A stretch of 12,543 nucleotides of DNA. Origin: Betaproteobacteria bacterium. GTDB taxonomy: Bacteria; Pseudomonadota; Gammaproteobacteria; Burkholderiales; Burkholderiaceae_C. Below, in pieces: positions 1 to 6,740 of this stretch; positions within the stretch are counted from its first letter, which is position 1; every line of letters starts with the position of its first letter. The DNA is taken from NCBI GenBank assembly GCA_009927195.1, contig RFNL01000291.1:1-12543 (forward strand), in the 5' to 3' direction. Position numbers and translations under genes: made by a program. The notes below the pieces were generated by a model. That model saw only the letters and a program-made list of their open reading frames with translations, was not told where the DNA came from and made no database searches.

Positions 1-678
1 AGAGTCGATGGCTTCCAAGGCCACTCGGGGCTGCAAATGGGCTTTGGCGAAGGCGTTGTCGATGCGCGTGCGGCCCGTGAATGAAGGGTGGTAAGTGACC
101 AAGGGTTGATCGGCCAATGCGGCCAGGCTCAGGGGGTGTTCCACCAAAGCATGGCCAACGGGCAAGACCAAAACATGCTGCCATGCATAACAGGGCAGGG
201 TGACCAGGTCGGGGTAATCGGCCAGCGATTCGGTGGCCATCCCCAGCTCGGCGACCTCGTCAAGCACCATTTGGGCCACCTGGCCTGGAGCACCTTGGTG
301 CATGCTGACATTGACCAAAGGGTAGGAGGTGCGCAGTTGGGTCACGGGCTTGGGCAAAACATACCGGGCTTGGGTGTGGGTGGCTGCGATCGACAAGGTG
401 CCCCGGTCTTGCTGACTGTATTGCTCGCCAATGCGCTTGAGGTTGCTGACCTCTGCCAAGATGCGCTCGATGCTGTGCAAGACTTGCTGGCCGGGCTCGG
501 TGACCCGCTTGAGCCGCTTGCCGTGGCGCGTGAAGATGTCAATGCCCAACTCCTGCTCCAACTCCAAAATGGCCTTGGAGACACCCGGTTGTGAGGTGTG
601 CAAGGCCTTGGCCGCTTCGGTCAGGTTGAGGTTGCGGCGCACCGCTTCCTGGACAAACTTGAATTGGTGCAGGTTCAT
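1..678 (-). CDS. cysB: CysB-family LysR-type transcriptional regulator (C-terminus beyond window)
   Basis: This is the N-terminal 226 residues of a LysR-type regulator; the frame stays open through position 1, so about 90 C-terminal residues are missing. Residues 1-60 form the winged helix-turn-helix, beginning MNLHQFKFVQEAVRRNLNLT, with the SQPGVSKAILELE recognition helix around 29-41. The effector domain starts near 93 and carries the ATHTQARYVLP stretch (99-109) typical of CysB/Cbl. Threonines at 100, 102, 149 and 201 sit where CysB proteins bind sulfate or related ligands. CysB proteins control sulfate uptake and cysteine synthesis in response to O-acetylserine or N-acetylserine. The ATG overlaps the TGA of the upstream chelatase gene (ATGA, 675-678) and has no clear Shine-Dalgarno site, which suggests coupled translation. 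The family is clear; CysB versus a Cbl-like or other paralogue cannot be decided here. Confidence 0.9.
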   Translation of the reverse strand, partial: MNLHQFKFVQEAVRRNLNLTEAAKALHTSQPGVSKAILELEQELGIDIFTRHGKRLKRVTEPGQQVLHSIERILAEVSNLKRIGEQYSQQDRGTLSIAATHTQARYVLPKPVTQLRTSYPLVNVSMHQGAPGQVAQMVLDEVAELGMATESLADYPDLVTLPCYAWQHVLVLPVGHALVEHPLSLAALADQPLVTYHPSFTGRTRIDNAFAKAHLQPRVALEAIDS

Positions 679-1079
679 GGAAGATCGCTGACAGGTTGTG
701 CAGGCTTGGGATGACCCGGCAGGCCCATACAGGCCGCCTGGGCCAAGGCCTCGAGCACCACTGATTGCTCGCCAACAGCGGGTTGCAAGTCAAACATGAC
801 GTTGGGATGGTCCAGGCGCAACTGCGCCATCAAACCAGGCAGGTCCTCTCGCAGGTGCTTGCCCACGCCCAAAAACATCGGCAATACACGGATATGGAAA
901 TGGCCCAATGCAACTGCTTGCGCCACCGCTTGGGTCAGCTTGGGCTCGGTCAACTCCAGGTAAGCACAAGTCACCCAAGTCTCGGGCAAGTGCGCACGTG
1001 TGCGCTCGGCCACGGCAAGCATGGGGATTTGCCAGGCGGGGTCGCGTGAACCATGGGCGAACAAAATAATGGCCGTCAT
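675..1079 (-). CDS. cbiX: Short CbiX-type sirohydrochlorin chelatase
   Basis: This 134-residue protein is the size of short-form CbiX/SirB chelatases, which insert cobalt or ferrous iron into sirohydrochlorin and are about half the length of CbiK-type enzymes. It opens MTAIILFAHGSRDPAW, giving the family HGSR motif with the metal-binding His9. A second motif, GVGKHLREDLP (71-81), supplies His75, the other expected metal ligand. The frame is open further upstream, but those codons lie inside lptG, and the ATG at 1079 overlaps the lptG stop by 4 nt and gives the expected N-terminus. Its stop overlaps the start of the CysB-family gene. With a sulfur regulator next door, iron insertion to make siroheme for sulfite reductase is a reasonable inference; cobalt insertion for cobalamin remains possible. 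Confidence 0.85.
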   Translation of the reverse strand: MTAIILFAHGSRDPAWQIPMLAVAERTRAHLPETWVTCAYLELTEPKLTQAVAQAVALGHFHIRVLPMFLGVGKHLREDLPGLMAQLRLDHPNVMFDLQPAVGEQSVVLEALAQAACMGLPGHPKPAQPVSDLP

Positions 1080-2185
1080 TGGCGCAGCACCAACCAGGCG
1101 AAAGCGCCCAAAGACAGCAGGGAATACAGAATGCCGGGCAAGGCGGCCGCCAACCAAGGCGTCCATTGTTTGAGGTTGCCGATGTGGCCAAACATATTGT
1201 TGAGCAAGAAAAAACTCACCCCAAACAATACCCCGATGAACACGAAGGTGGCGATATTGGCATTGCGCATGTGCAAATAAGCAAAGGGCAGCGCCAAAAC
1301 CACCATCACCAGGCAACTCAGAGGGTAAAAGACCTTTTTCCAAAATTCGATTTCATAGATTTGGGCGGTTTGGGCATTGTTTTCCAAATGCCGCACATAG
1401 TGGAACAGGTCCCAAATGCCCATGCGTTCAGGTTTGATCAAGGCCACGGTGACCATGTCTTGGGTGATCTCTGAGGGCCACAACAAGTCGGGCATGTTGT
1501 GTTGTTTGAGGGCTTGGTCTTGCCCCGCTTGGGGGTCAAATTCGACGCGTTCGACGTCGCCCAAAACCCAACCGCCATTGGGTGCAATTTCTCCATGCCG
1601 GGCCAAGGTTTGCGATAACAACCGGCCATTGGGGGAGAACTCATAAATGCGGATATCTCGCATCTGGCCCTCTCCATTGATGGTGCCCACATTCACGGCG
1701 TATTGGCTGAATTTTTGCTTCTCTTTCAGCCAGGCGCCGTTTTGTCCGATGTGCAAGACCCCGCCTTCAAAACGCGACTTGAGCAAGCGGCCTTCGCGCT
1801 CGCACCACGGGGCGATGTAGTCACCCATGACAAAGGTGAGCAGGGCAAACAACAAGCCCAGCAGCATCAAATGGCGCAAGGCTTGGCCAGGTCCCATGCC
1901 ACTGGTGCGCAATATGGTGAATTCAGAAGACTGGGCCATGCGGGACATGACAAAAATGCAACCGATCAAAACCGTGATGGGCAGTAACTCGTAAATGTGG
2001 ATGGGCACCAACAGGGCCACATACAGCAAGGCATGGTTGAGCAGGTAGTTCGGGGAGTAGCGCCCAGCCACGTTTTGCAGGTCCTCGACCAAGTCAAAGA
2101 AGAAAAACAAACCCAAAAAGGCCAGCGTCACAAAGGCCACTGCGGTCAAAACCTCTGCGTAAATCAAGCGGCGCAAGGTTTTCAT
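1076..2185 (-). CDS. lptG: LPS export ABC transporter permease LptG
   Basis: This 369-residue inner-membrane protein has the LptF/LptG layout. An N-terminal hydrophobic block of three likely membrane segments (roughly residues 12-32, 55-85 and 98-120) is followed by a periplasmic beta-jellyroll domain (about 130-265). Three more hydrophobic segments lie in the C-terminal hundred residues. With LptF and LptB it extracts lipopolysaccharide from the inner membrane and passes it to LptC and LptA. The SSEFTILRTSGMGPGQ segment is the cytoplasmic coupling-helix region that contacts LptB. The ATG at 2185 was chosen because it is preceded by AAGGG seven nt upstream, overlaps the lptF stop as ATGA, and gives the usual MKTLRRLIY N-terminus; a longer reading to 2236 would lie inside lptF. 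Second place after lptF is the usual order for LptG. Confidence 0.93.
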   Translation of the reverse strand: MKTLRRLIYAEVLTAVAFVTLAFLGLFFFFDLVEDLQNVAGRYSPNYLLNHALLYVALLVPIHIYELLPITVLIGCIFVMSRMAQSSEFTILRTSGMGPGQALRHLMLLGLLFALLTFVMGDYIAPWCEREGRLLKSRFEGGVLHIGQNGAWLKEKQKFSQYAVNVGTINGEGQMRDIRIYEFSPNGRLLSQTLARHGEIAPNGGWVLGDVERVEFDPQAGQDQALKQHNMPDLLWPSEITQDMVTVALIKPERMGIWDLFHYVRHLENNAQTAQIYEIEFWKKVFYPLSCLVMVVLALPFAYLHMRNANIATFVFIGVLFGVSFFLLNNMFGHIGNLKQWTPWLAAALPGILYSLLSLGAFAWLVLRQ

Positions 2186-3285
2186 GGTGGGACCCTTTGC
2201 GACACCAACCTGGGCAGCCAATGCCGCCAGGACCACTGGTGGTGACGCACCAAAATACCGACCAGGGCAAACGCAAAAACGCCACCGTGCAGCGCCAGGG
2301 TGAATCCCCAGGGGGTGACTTTGTGATTGACCATCCAGGCTTTACCGATGTTGATCATGTTGGTGTAGACCAAGAAGGAGAACAAGGCCAACATGAGTTG
2401 CAAACCGCGACCCGAGCGCGGGTTGAATTGCGCCATCAGCAAAGCCAGCAACACGAAATTCAAGCAAGCCAATATGCCGCCCAGGCGCCACACCATTTCG
2501 GCTTGGTTTTCCAAGTTGGGTTGCGAGAGGAGTTCGTTGAATGAAAGCATTTTGGCCGAAAGCTGGGTGGGGTTGACCAGGGTGCGGCTGATGCGGGTGG
2601 CGTAATTGTCAAATTCGGCCAGGGTCATTTCTTGGGTGGCATGTCGCCGCTCCAGCCTTTGTCCATGTTCCAGCACCAAAAATCGCTCATCACCGCGCTG
2701 GTCAATGCGACCCGTGCGGGCTGTGGCGATCACGGTTTTTTCGGCATCATGAATAGAGATGAAGACGTTTTTGCCTTGCAAGTCATCGCTTTGGTCTTTT
2801 TCTATGAAAAAAACCCGTTGCCCTGAAGCCGATGATTGAAATTGCCCTGGGGTGACCCGCTCCAAGTCGCCCCGTTTTTCGTAGCGCTCACGCAAATCCT
2901 GAACCTGTTGGTTGCTCCATGGCCAAACCAGCAAAATCAACAGCGACACAATCAGGATCAGGGGCCAGTTGAATTGCCACAGTGGTCTCAGCAACTGCAT
3001 CAAGCCGTGACCGCTGGTGAGCCAAATCACCATCTCGTTGTCGCGGTACAGGCGCGACAAGGTGGCCACCATGGCAATGAACAAACTGAGGGTAAAGATG
3101 GTGGGCAAATAGCCCAGCACGGTGAAACCCAGCACCAGACTGACCTCTGCGGGGTTGACGTTGCCAGTGGAGGCCAGCCCAAGGGTGCGGATCAGCACCA
3201 TGGTCATCACCACCGTGACCAGCACCACCAAGGTGGCACCAAATCCGCGGTTGAGCTCTTGCTTGAGACTGGAATCGAATAACAT
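2182..3285 (-). CDS. lptF: LPS export ABC transporter permease LptF
   Basis: This 367-residue protein is the partner permease of LptG. It opens MLFDSSLKQELNRGFGATLV, a typical LptF N-terminus, then shows three hydrophobic segments in the first 130 residues. A periplasmic domain spans about 135-265, and three further segments follow (about 270-290, 300-320, 333-350). The LYRDNEMVIWLTSG segment near residue 80 is the conserved coupling region facing the LptB ATPase. The start is uncertain: ATG at 3285 matches the family, while an in-frame GTG at 3294 would add three residues and has a GGGG run six nt upstream. The gene faces pepA, as in many gammaproteobacteria and betaproteobacteria, so its promoter must lie in the 5' end of pepA. 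The stop overlaps the lptG start by 4 nt. Confidence 0.93.
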   Translation of the reverse strand: MLFDSSLKQELNRGFGATLVVLVTVVMTMVLIRTLGLASTGNVNPAEVSLVLGFTVLGYLPTIFTLSLFIAMVATLSRLYRDNEMVIWLTSGHGLMQLLRPLWQFNWPLILIVSLLILLVWPWSNQQVQDLRERYEKRGDLERVTPGQFQSSASGQRVFFIEKDQSDDLQGKNVFISIHDAEKTVIATARTGRIDQRGDERFLVLEHGQRLERRHATQEMTLAEFDNYATRISRTLVNPTQLSAKMLSFNELLSQPNLENQAEMVWRLGGILACLNFVLLALLMAQFNPRSGRGLQLMLALFSFLVYTNMINIGKAWMVNHKVTPWGFTLALHGGVFAFALVGILVRHHQWSWRHWLPRLVSQRVPP

Positions 3286-3294
3286 ACCGTTCAC

Positions 3295-3300
3295 AGGAAA
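3295..3300 (+). promoter_or_regulatory. Ribosome binding site of pepA
   Basis: AGGAAA lies eight nt before the ATG at 3309 and supports that start. It falls in the gap between the two divergent start codons, so the pepA leader must overlap the 5' end of lptF. Confidence 0.6.
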
Positions 3301-3305
3301 CCCCG

Positions 3306-3311
3306 ATTATG
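3306..3311 (-). promoter_or_regulatory. Possible -10 box for leftward lptF transcription
   Basis: Read on the minus strand, the six bases are CATAAT, five of six matches to the sigma-70 -10 consensus, and they coincide with the ATG of pepA. Transcription would begin near 3299, leaving only a few nt before the GTG at 3294 or about 14 nt before the ATG at 3285. No good -35 hexamer lies at 16-18 nt spacing, so this is a weak prediction. Confidence 0.2.
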
Positions 3312-4757
3312 AACTTCAGTTTGCTCACGCTCTCGTCCAACGCTGTCCACAGCCACAAATCCGATGTCTTAGTGGTGTTGATACCGGAGGGGCTCAAGCC
3401 GGCCCGTGGTCCATTCGCCGATTGGTTGCAGCGTCACCTCAAAAGTGGCGATTTCAACACCCAGGTTGGCTTTCACCTGACTGCATTTGATGCCCCTGGT
3501 TGGTCGGCCAAACGCGTGTGTGTTGTTGGCGTGGGCGCTGGGAGTGCGGCCCAAGTGCGCCAGGCTTTGAGCACCGCATGGGGTGTTTTGAAGGTGGCCA
3601 AGCCAGAGGCTTTGTCGGTCTGGATGCCCGAGTCCAACCCGCCCATGCTGGGCGCCGTCATGCAGGCCTTGGCCGATGCCACCTATGTCTTTACCACCAC
3701 CAAGCCCAGCGCCAAGGCGCGCAATTTGAAACGGGTCACGCTGGCCATGCCCGATGCCAGCAAACACAAGATCGAATTCGCCCGCCAGCAAGCCCTGATC
3801 GAAGGGGTGGAGTGGGCCAAGGAATGGGGCAACCGGCCTGCCAACCATGCCACACCGGCCATGCTGGCCAAAGCTGCCCAGGGCTTGGCCAAACACCGGC
3901 GGATGCGCTGCCAGGTGTTGGGGCCTAAAGAGGTGAATAAATTGGGCATGGGCTCGTTTGCAGCCGTGGCCCAGGCTTCGGCCGAGCCCTTGCGCTTCAT
4001 CGTGCTGAACTACAACGGTGCGGCCAAGTCCCAAGCCCCAGTGGTGTTGGTCGGCAAGGGCATCACTTTTGACACCGGCGGCATTTCGCTCAAACCCGGT
4101 GCGGCCATGGACGAAATGAAATTTGACATGTGCGGTGCGGCCAGTGTGCTGGGGACCTTTTTGGCCCTGGCCAAACTGCAACCGGCCATCAATGTGGTGG
4201 GCCTGATCCCCGCTTGCGAAAACATGCCCGATGGCCGTGCCCTCAAACCCGGGGACGTGGTCACCAGCATGAGCGGCCAAACCATTGAAATCCTTAACAC
4301 CGATGCCGAAGGCCGTTTGATTTTGTGCGATGCCCTGACTTACGCCAAGCGTTTCAAGCCCAGCGCGGTGATTGACATTGCCACCCTGACCGGCGCGTGT
4401 GTGATTGCCTTGGGCCATGTGCGCAGTGGTATGTATGCCAGCGACGATGCGCTGGCCCAAGCCTTGGAGGCGGCGGGAGAAGCCGCCCACGACCTGTGTT
4501 GGCGCATGCCATTGGACGAGGCCTATGCCGAAGGGTTGAAGTCCAACTTTGCCGATGTGGCCAATGTGGCAGATCGGGCGGCTGGATCCGTCACCGCGGC
4601 CAAGTTTTTGCAGCGCTTTGCCACGGACTTCCCCTGGGCCCATTTGGACATTGCAGGCACCGCCTGGAAAAGCGGGGCGACCAAAGGCGCGACCGGTCGC
4701 CCCGTGGGTTTGTTGTTGCAATATTTATTGGCCCAAACCCAAAACAACGAGCACTGA
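3309..4757 (+). CDS. pepA: Cytosol aminopeptidase (leucyl aminopeptidase, M17 family)
   Basis: This 482-residue M17 metallopeptidase removes N-terminal amino acids, with a preference for leucine. The N-terminal regulatory domain covers roughly residues 1-160 and the catalytic domain the rest. The two-metal active site is complete: GKGITFDTGG gives Lys250 and Asp255, followed by Lys262 and Asp273, and the family signature NTDAEGRL (330-337) supplies Asp332, Glu334 and Arg336. These correspond, with a constant offset of 20, to the known E. coli PepA residues. In E. coli PepA also binds DNA in Xer recombination and carAB regulation; nothing here shows whether this homologue does so. The start is set by AGGAAA upstream and by the N-terminal fit. 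The stop overlaps the next start by one nt (TGATG), so holC is probably coupled. Confidence 0.96.
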   Translation: MNFSLLTLSSNAVHSHKSDVLVVLIPEGLKPARGPFADWLQRHLKSGDFNTQVGFHLTAFDAPGWSAKRVCVVGVGAGSAAQVRQALSTAWGVLKVAKPEALSVWMPESNPPMLGAVMQALADATYVFTTTKPSAKARNLKRVTLAMPDASKHKIEFARQQALIEGVEWAKEWGNRPANHATPAMLAKAAQGLAKHRRMRCQVLGPKEVNKLGMGSFAAVAQASAEPLRFIVLNYNGAAKSQAPVVLVGKGITFDTGGISLKPGAAMDEMKFDMCGAASVLGTFLALAKLQPAINVVGLIPACENMPDGRALKPGDVVTSMSGQTIEILNTDAEGRLILCDALTYAKRFKPSAVIDIATLTGACVIALGHVRSGMYASDDALAQALEAAGEAAHDLCWRMPLDEAYAEGLKSNFADVANVADRAAGSVTAAKFLQRFATDFPWAHLDIAGTAWKSGATKGATGRPVGLLLQYLLAQTQNNEH

Positions 4758-5197
4758 TGGAGGTGGCATTTCACTTCAATGTGAGCGACACCACGGATTA
4801 CACCTGTCGGTGGTTGCGCAAGGCCCAGTCGCAGGGCGCTCGGGTGACGGTCACGGGACCTCGCGAGCGCTTGATGGAAATTGATCAACAACTGTGGGCC
4901 CTCTCGGCCACAGCCTTTGTGCCCCATGCATGGTCGGATGCCCCGGCCGAGGTGTTGGCGGCCAGTGTCATCATCCTGTGCGAGTCGCTGCCCCATGGAA
5001 CCCCACGCTGCGATGGCATTTTGCTCAATGCTTGGCCCGATGTGCCCCAAGCCTACGCGGCCTTCGATCGGGTCGTTGAAATCGTGGGTTTGTCAGAGCC
5101 CGACCGTGCTCTGGCCCGGTTGCGCTGGAAAACCTATGCACAAGCCCAAAACACCCTGACCCGCCACGATGTGGCGCAAACCACCAGCACCCCATGA
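4757..5197 (+). CDS. holC: DNA polymerase III chi subunit
   Basis: This is a 146-residue protein, close to the usual length of about 147 for HolC. It starts MEVAFHFNVSDTTDYTCRWL and ends in a short variable tail; the central part (DAPAEVLAASVIILCES, then a short LLNAWPDVP segment) has the alternating strand and helix pattern of the chi fold. Chi pairs with psi in the clamp-loader complex and contacts single-strand binding protein, linking the replisome to coated template. The frame is open back to 4397, but that stretch lies within pepA, and the ATG at 4757 overlapping the pepA stop gives the family N-terminus. Position directly after pepA is a classic arrangement in gammaproteobacteria and betaproteobacteria and strengthens the call. 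Confidence 0.88.
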   Translation: MEVAFHFNVSDTTDYTCRWLRKAQSQGARVTVTGPRERLMEIDQQLWALSATAFVPHAWSDAPAEVLAASVIILCESLPHGTPRCDGILLNAWPDVPQAYAAFDRVVEIVGLSEPDRALARLRWKTYAQAQNTLTRHDVAQTTSTP

Positions 5198-5478
5198 ATT
5201 TGCCTGATTCCCCCCCTGCTTGGGTTCCCACCTTGACCGAAGAGATCGTTCTGGCCCGTGCCGCTGATCAGGCCAATGCCGCGGTCGGCCTGGCCCTGGG
5301 ACAACACTTTCCATCCGAATTGGATGAAGCCCGTTTGTGCATGTTGGTCACCGACCGGTTGATGGCCCAACTGCCTGACTTGATTCGAGCCTCAGTGCGC
5401 GAAATCTTGTTGCAGCAGACGCCCAATGGGCTTGAAAATGTCCACAAGCCGCACGATCCCCCTCACACAGTGGTCTGA
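5194..5478 (+). CDS. Small protein of unknown function downstream of holC
   Basis: This 94-residue reading frame begins at an ATG that overlaps the holC stop by 4 nt (ATGA), so it is probably translated with holC. The sequence has a proline-rich start, then an acidic and amphipathic helical stretch (about residues 14-72), including LARAADQANAAVGLALGQ and RLMAQLPDLIRASVREILLQ. It ends in a polar tail with several histidines and prolines. No signal peptide, membrane segment or cysteine pair is visible. I do not recognise a family. Its tight placement after a replisome gene suggests a conserved accessory gene, but its function is unknown. No strong terminator follows it. Confidence 0.7.
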   Translation: MNLPDSPPAWVPTLTEEIVLARAADQANAAVGLALGQHFPSELDEARLCMLVTDRLMAQLPDLIRASVREILLQQTPNGLENVHKPHDPPHTVV

Positions 5479-5544
5479 ATGCCAGTCATTCAGTTATATT
5501 TTCATCCTTGCCTGTATCAGGCCATCTTCCCGAAAGGACTCACT
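5479..5544 (+). promoter_or_regulatory. Leader region of the Liv-type binding protein
   Basis: This 66-nt gap holds an AT-rich patch with TATATT at 5495-5500 as a possible -10 box, but no convincing -35. A small inverted repeat, GCCTG/CAGGC, lies at 5510-5522 with a 3-nt loop. AAGGA at 5534-5538, six nt before the ATG at 5545, is the probable ribosome binding site and decides that start. An in-frame reading from 5479 would lie in this leader and is not favoured. A promoter here is plausible but unproven. Confidence 0.35.
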
Positions 5545-6678
5545 ATGATCATGAAATCCACCCTCATTGCCGCCGCCAGCTTGATGGCTGTTTCCGGCCA
5601 CGCGCAGACTGTGGTGAAAATCGGCCATGTCGGACCCATCAGTGGAGCCATTGCCCACTTGGGCAAAGACAACGAAAATGGTGCACGTCTGGCCATTGAA
5701 GACCTCAATGCCAAAGGCATCACCATCGGCGGGGCCAAAGTCAAATTCGAACTGATGGCCGAAGACGATGCCGCAGACCCCAAGCAAGGCGCCGCGGCGG
5801 CCCAAAAACTGGTGGACGGCAAAGTCAATGGTGTCATTGGCCACCTCAATTCGGGCACGTCCATTCCCGCATCCAAAATTTACAGCGACGCGGGCATCCC
5901 TCAAATTTCACCCTCCGCGACCAACCCCAAGTTCACCCGACAGGGCTATAAAACCACCTTCCGGGTGGTGGCCGATGATGTGCACCTGGGCGGCACCTTG
6001 GGCCGCTATGCGGTCAAGACCATGAAGGGCAAGAGCATTGCGGTCATCGATGACCGAACCGCTTACGGTCAAGGCGTGGCCGACGAATTTGAAAAGGCCG
6101 TCAAGGCCGCCGGTGGCACCGTGGTGGGGCGAGAGTTCACCAACGACAAAGCCACTGATTTCATGCCGATTTTGACCACCCTCAAGGGTAAAAAACCCGA
6201 TGTGGTGTTCTTCGGGGGCATGGATGCCGTGGCCGGCCCCATGTTGCGCCAAATGAAATCTTTGGGTTTGAATGCCAAGTTCATGGGGGGTGACGGCATT
6301 TGTACCGCCGAGTTGTCCAAGCTCGCGGGTGACGCCTTGGCCGATAACCAGGTGGTGTGTGCAGAGGCCGGTGGTGTTGAAGGCGCGCAGAAAAAAGCCA
6401 TGGACGATTTTGGGGTTCGCTACCAAAAACGTTTCAATGACGATGTCAAGCTCTATGCCCCTTATGTGTACGATGCGGTTAATTTGATGGTTGATGCCAT
6501 GGTCAAAGCGAAATCCAGCGACCCCGATAAGTACCTGCCGGTGTTGGCCAAAACCACGGCTTACAAAGGCGTCACAGGAACCATTTCCTTCGACGAAAAA
6601 GGCGACGTGAAAAATGGTGCCCTGACCTTGTACACCTATAAAACTGGCAAGCGCGACATTTTGTCGGTGGTGCGCTGA
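5545..6678 (+). CDS. Branched-chain amino acid ABC transporter periplasmic binding protein (LivK-like)
   Basis: This 377-residue extracellular binding protein belongs to the type I periplasmic family that includes LivJ/LivK. A signal peptide is visible at the start (MIMKSTLIAAASLMAVSGHAQT, charged then hydrophobic, with likely cleavage after GHA). The mature part opens with VVKIGHVGPISGAIAHLGKD. The ligand-pocket motif GVIGHLNSGTSIPAS and the following ISPSATNPKFT are typical of Leu/Ile/Val binding proteins. DDRTAYGQGVADEF marks the hinge-proximal part of the second lobe. Such proteins deliver amino acids, amides or aromatic acids to LivHMGF-type transporters. No permease or ATPase gene lies nearby, so it is an orphan component here and its specificity is open. 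The ATG at 5545 is preferred over 5551 because of AAGGA spacing. Confidence 0.9.
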   Translation: MIMKSTLIAAASLMAVSGHAQTVVKIGHVGPISGAIAHLGKDNENGARLAIEDLNAKGITIGGAKVKFELMAEDDAADPKQGAAAAQKLVDGKVNGVIGHLNSGTSIPASKIYSDAGIPQISPSATNPKFTRQGYKTTFRVVADDVHLGGTLGRYAVKTMKGKSIAVIDDRTAYGQGVADEFEKAVKAAGGTVVGREFTNDKATDFMPILTTLKGKKPDVVFFGGMDAVAGPMLRQMKSLGLNAKFMGGDGICTAELSKLAGDALADNQVVCAEAGGVEGAQKKAMDDFGVRYQKRFNDDVKLYAPYVYDAVNLMVDAMVKAKSSDPDKYLPVLAKTTAYKGVTGTISFDEKGDVKNGALTLYTYKTGKRDILSVVR

Positions 6679-6700
6679 CCTCCAGGCCGCATTACCCATG

Positions 6701-6726
6701 AAAAAGGCCCCTTTCGGGGCCTTTTT
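6701..6726. terminator. Bidirectional intrinsic terminator
   Basis: A perfect 11-bp inverted repeat, AAAAAGGCCCC and GGGGCCTTTTT with a TTTC loop, sits between two convergent genes that stop at 6678 and 6741. The A-run on the left and T-run on the right give a GC stem with a U-tract in either direction, so it should end both transcripts. Confidence 0.9.
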
Positions 6727-6740
6727 GCAGGGAAGGCATT

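Noticed and set aside
2186..2236. A longer lptG start at 2236
   Set aside because: It would overlap the end of lptF and add residues not typical of LptG, while the 2185 start has a ribosome binding site and an ATGA overlap.
3369..4721. A 450-codon open frame on the minus strand opposite pepA
   Set aside because: It lies wholly within the well-supported pepA gene, is rich in Gly, His and Gln in a way typical of antisense frames of GC-rich genes, and shows no recognisable domain.
4397..4756. An upstream extension of holC by 120 codons inside pepA
   Set aside because: The extension overlaps the pepA catalytic domain in another frame and has no HolC similarity; the ATG at 4757 gives the family length.
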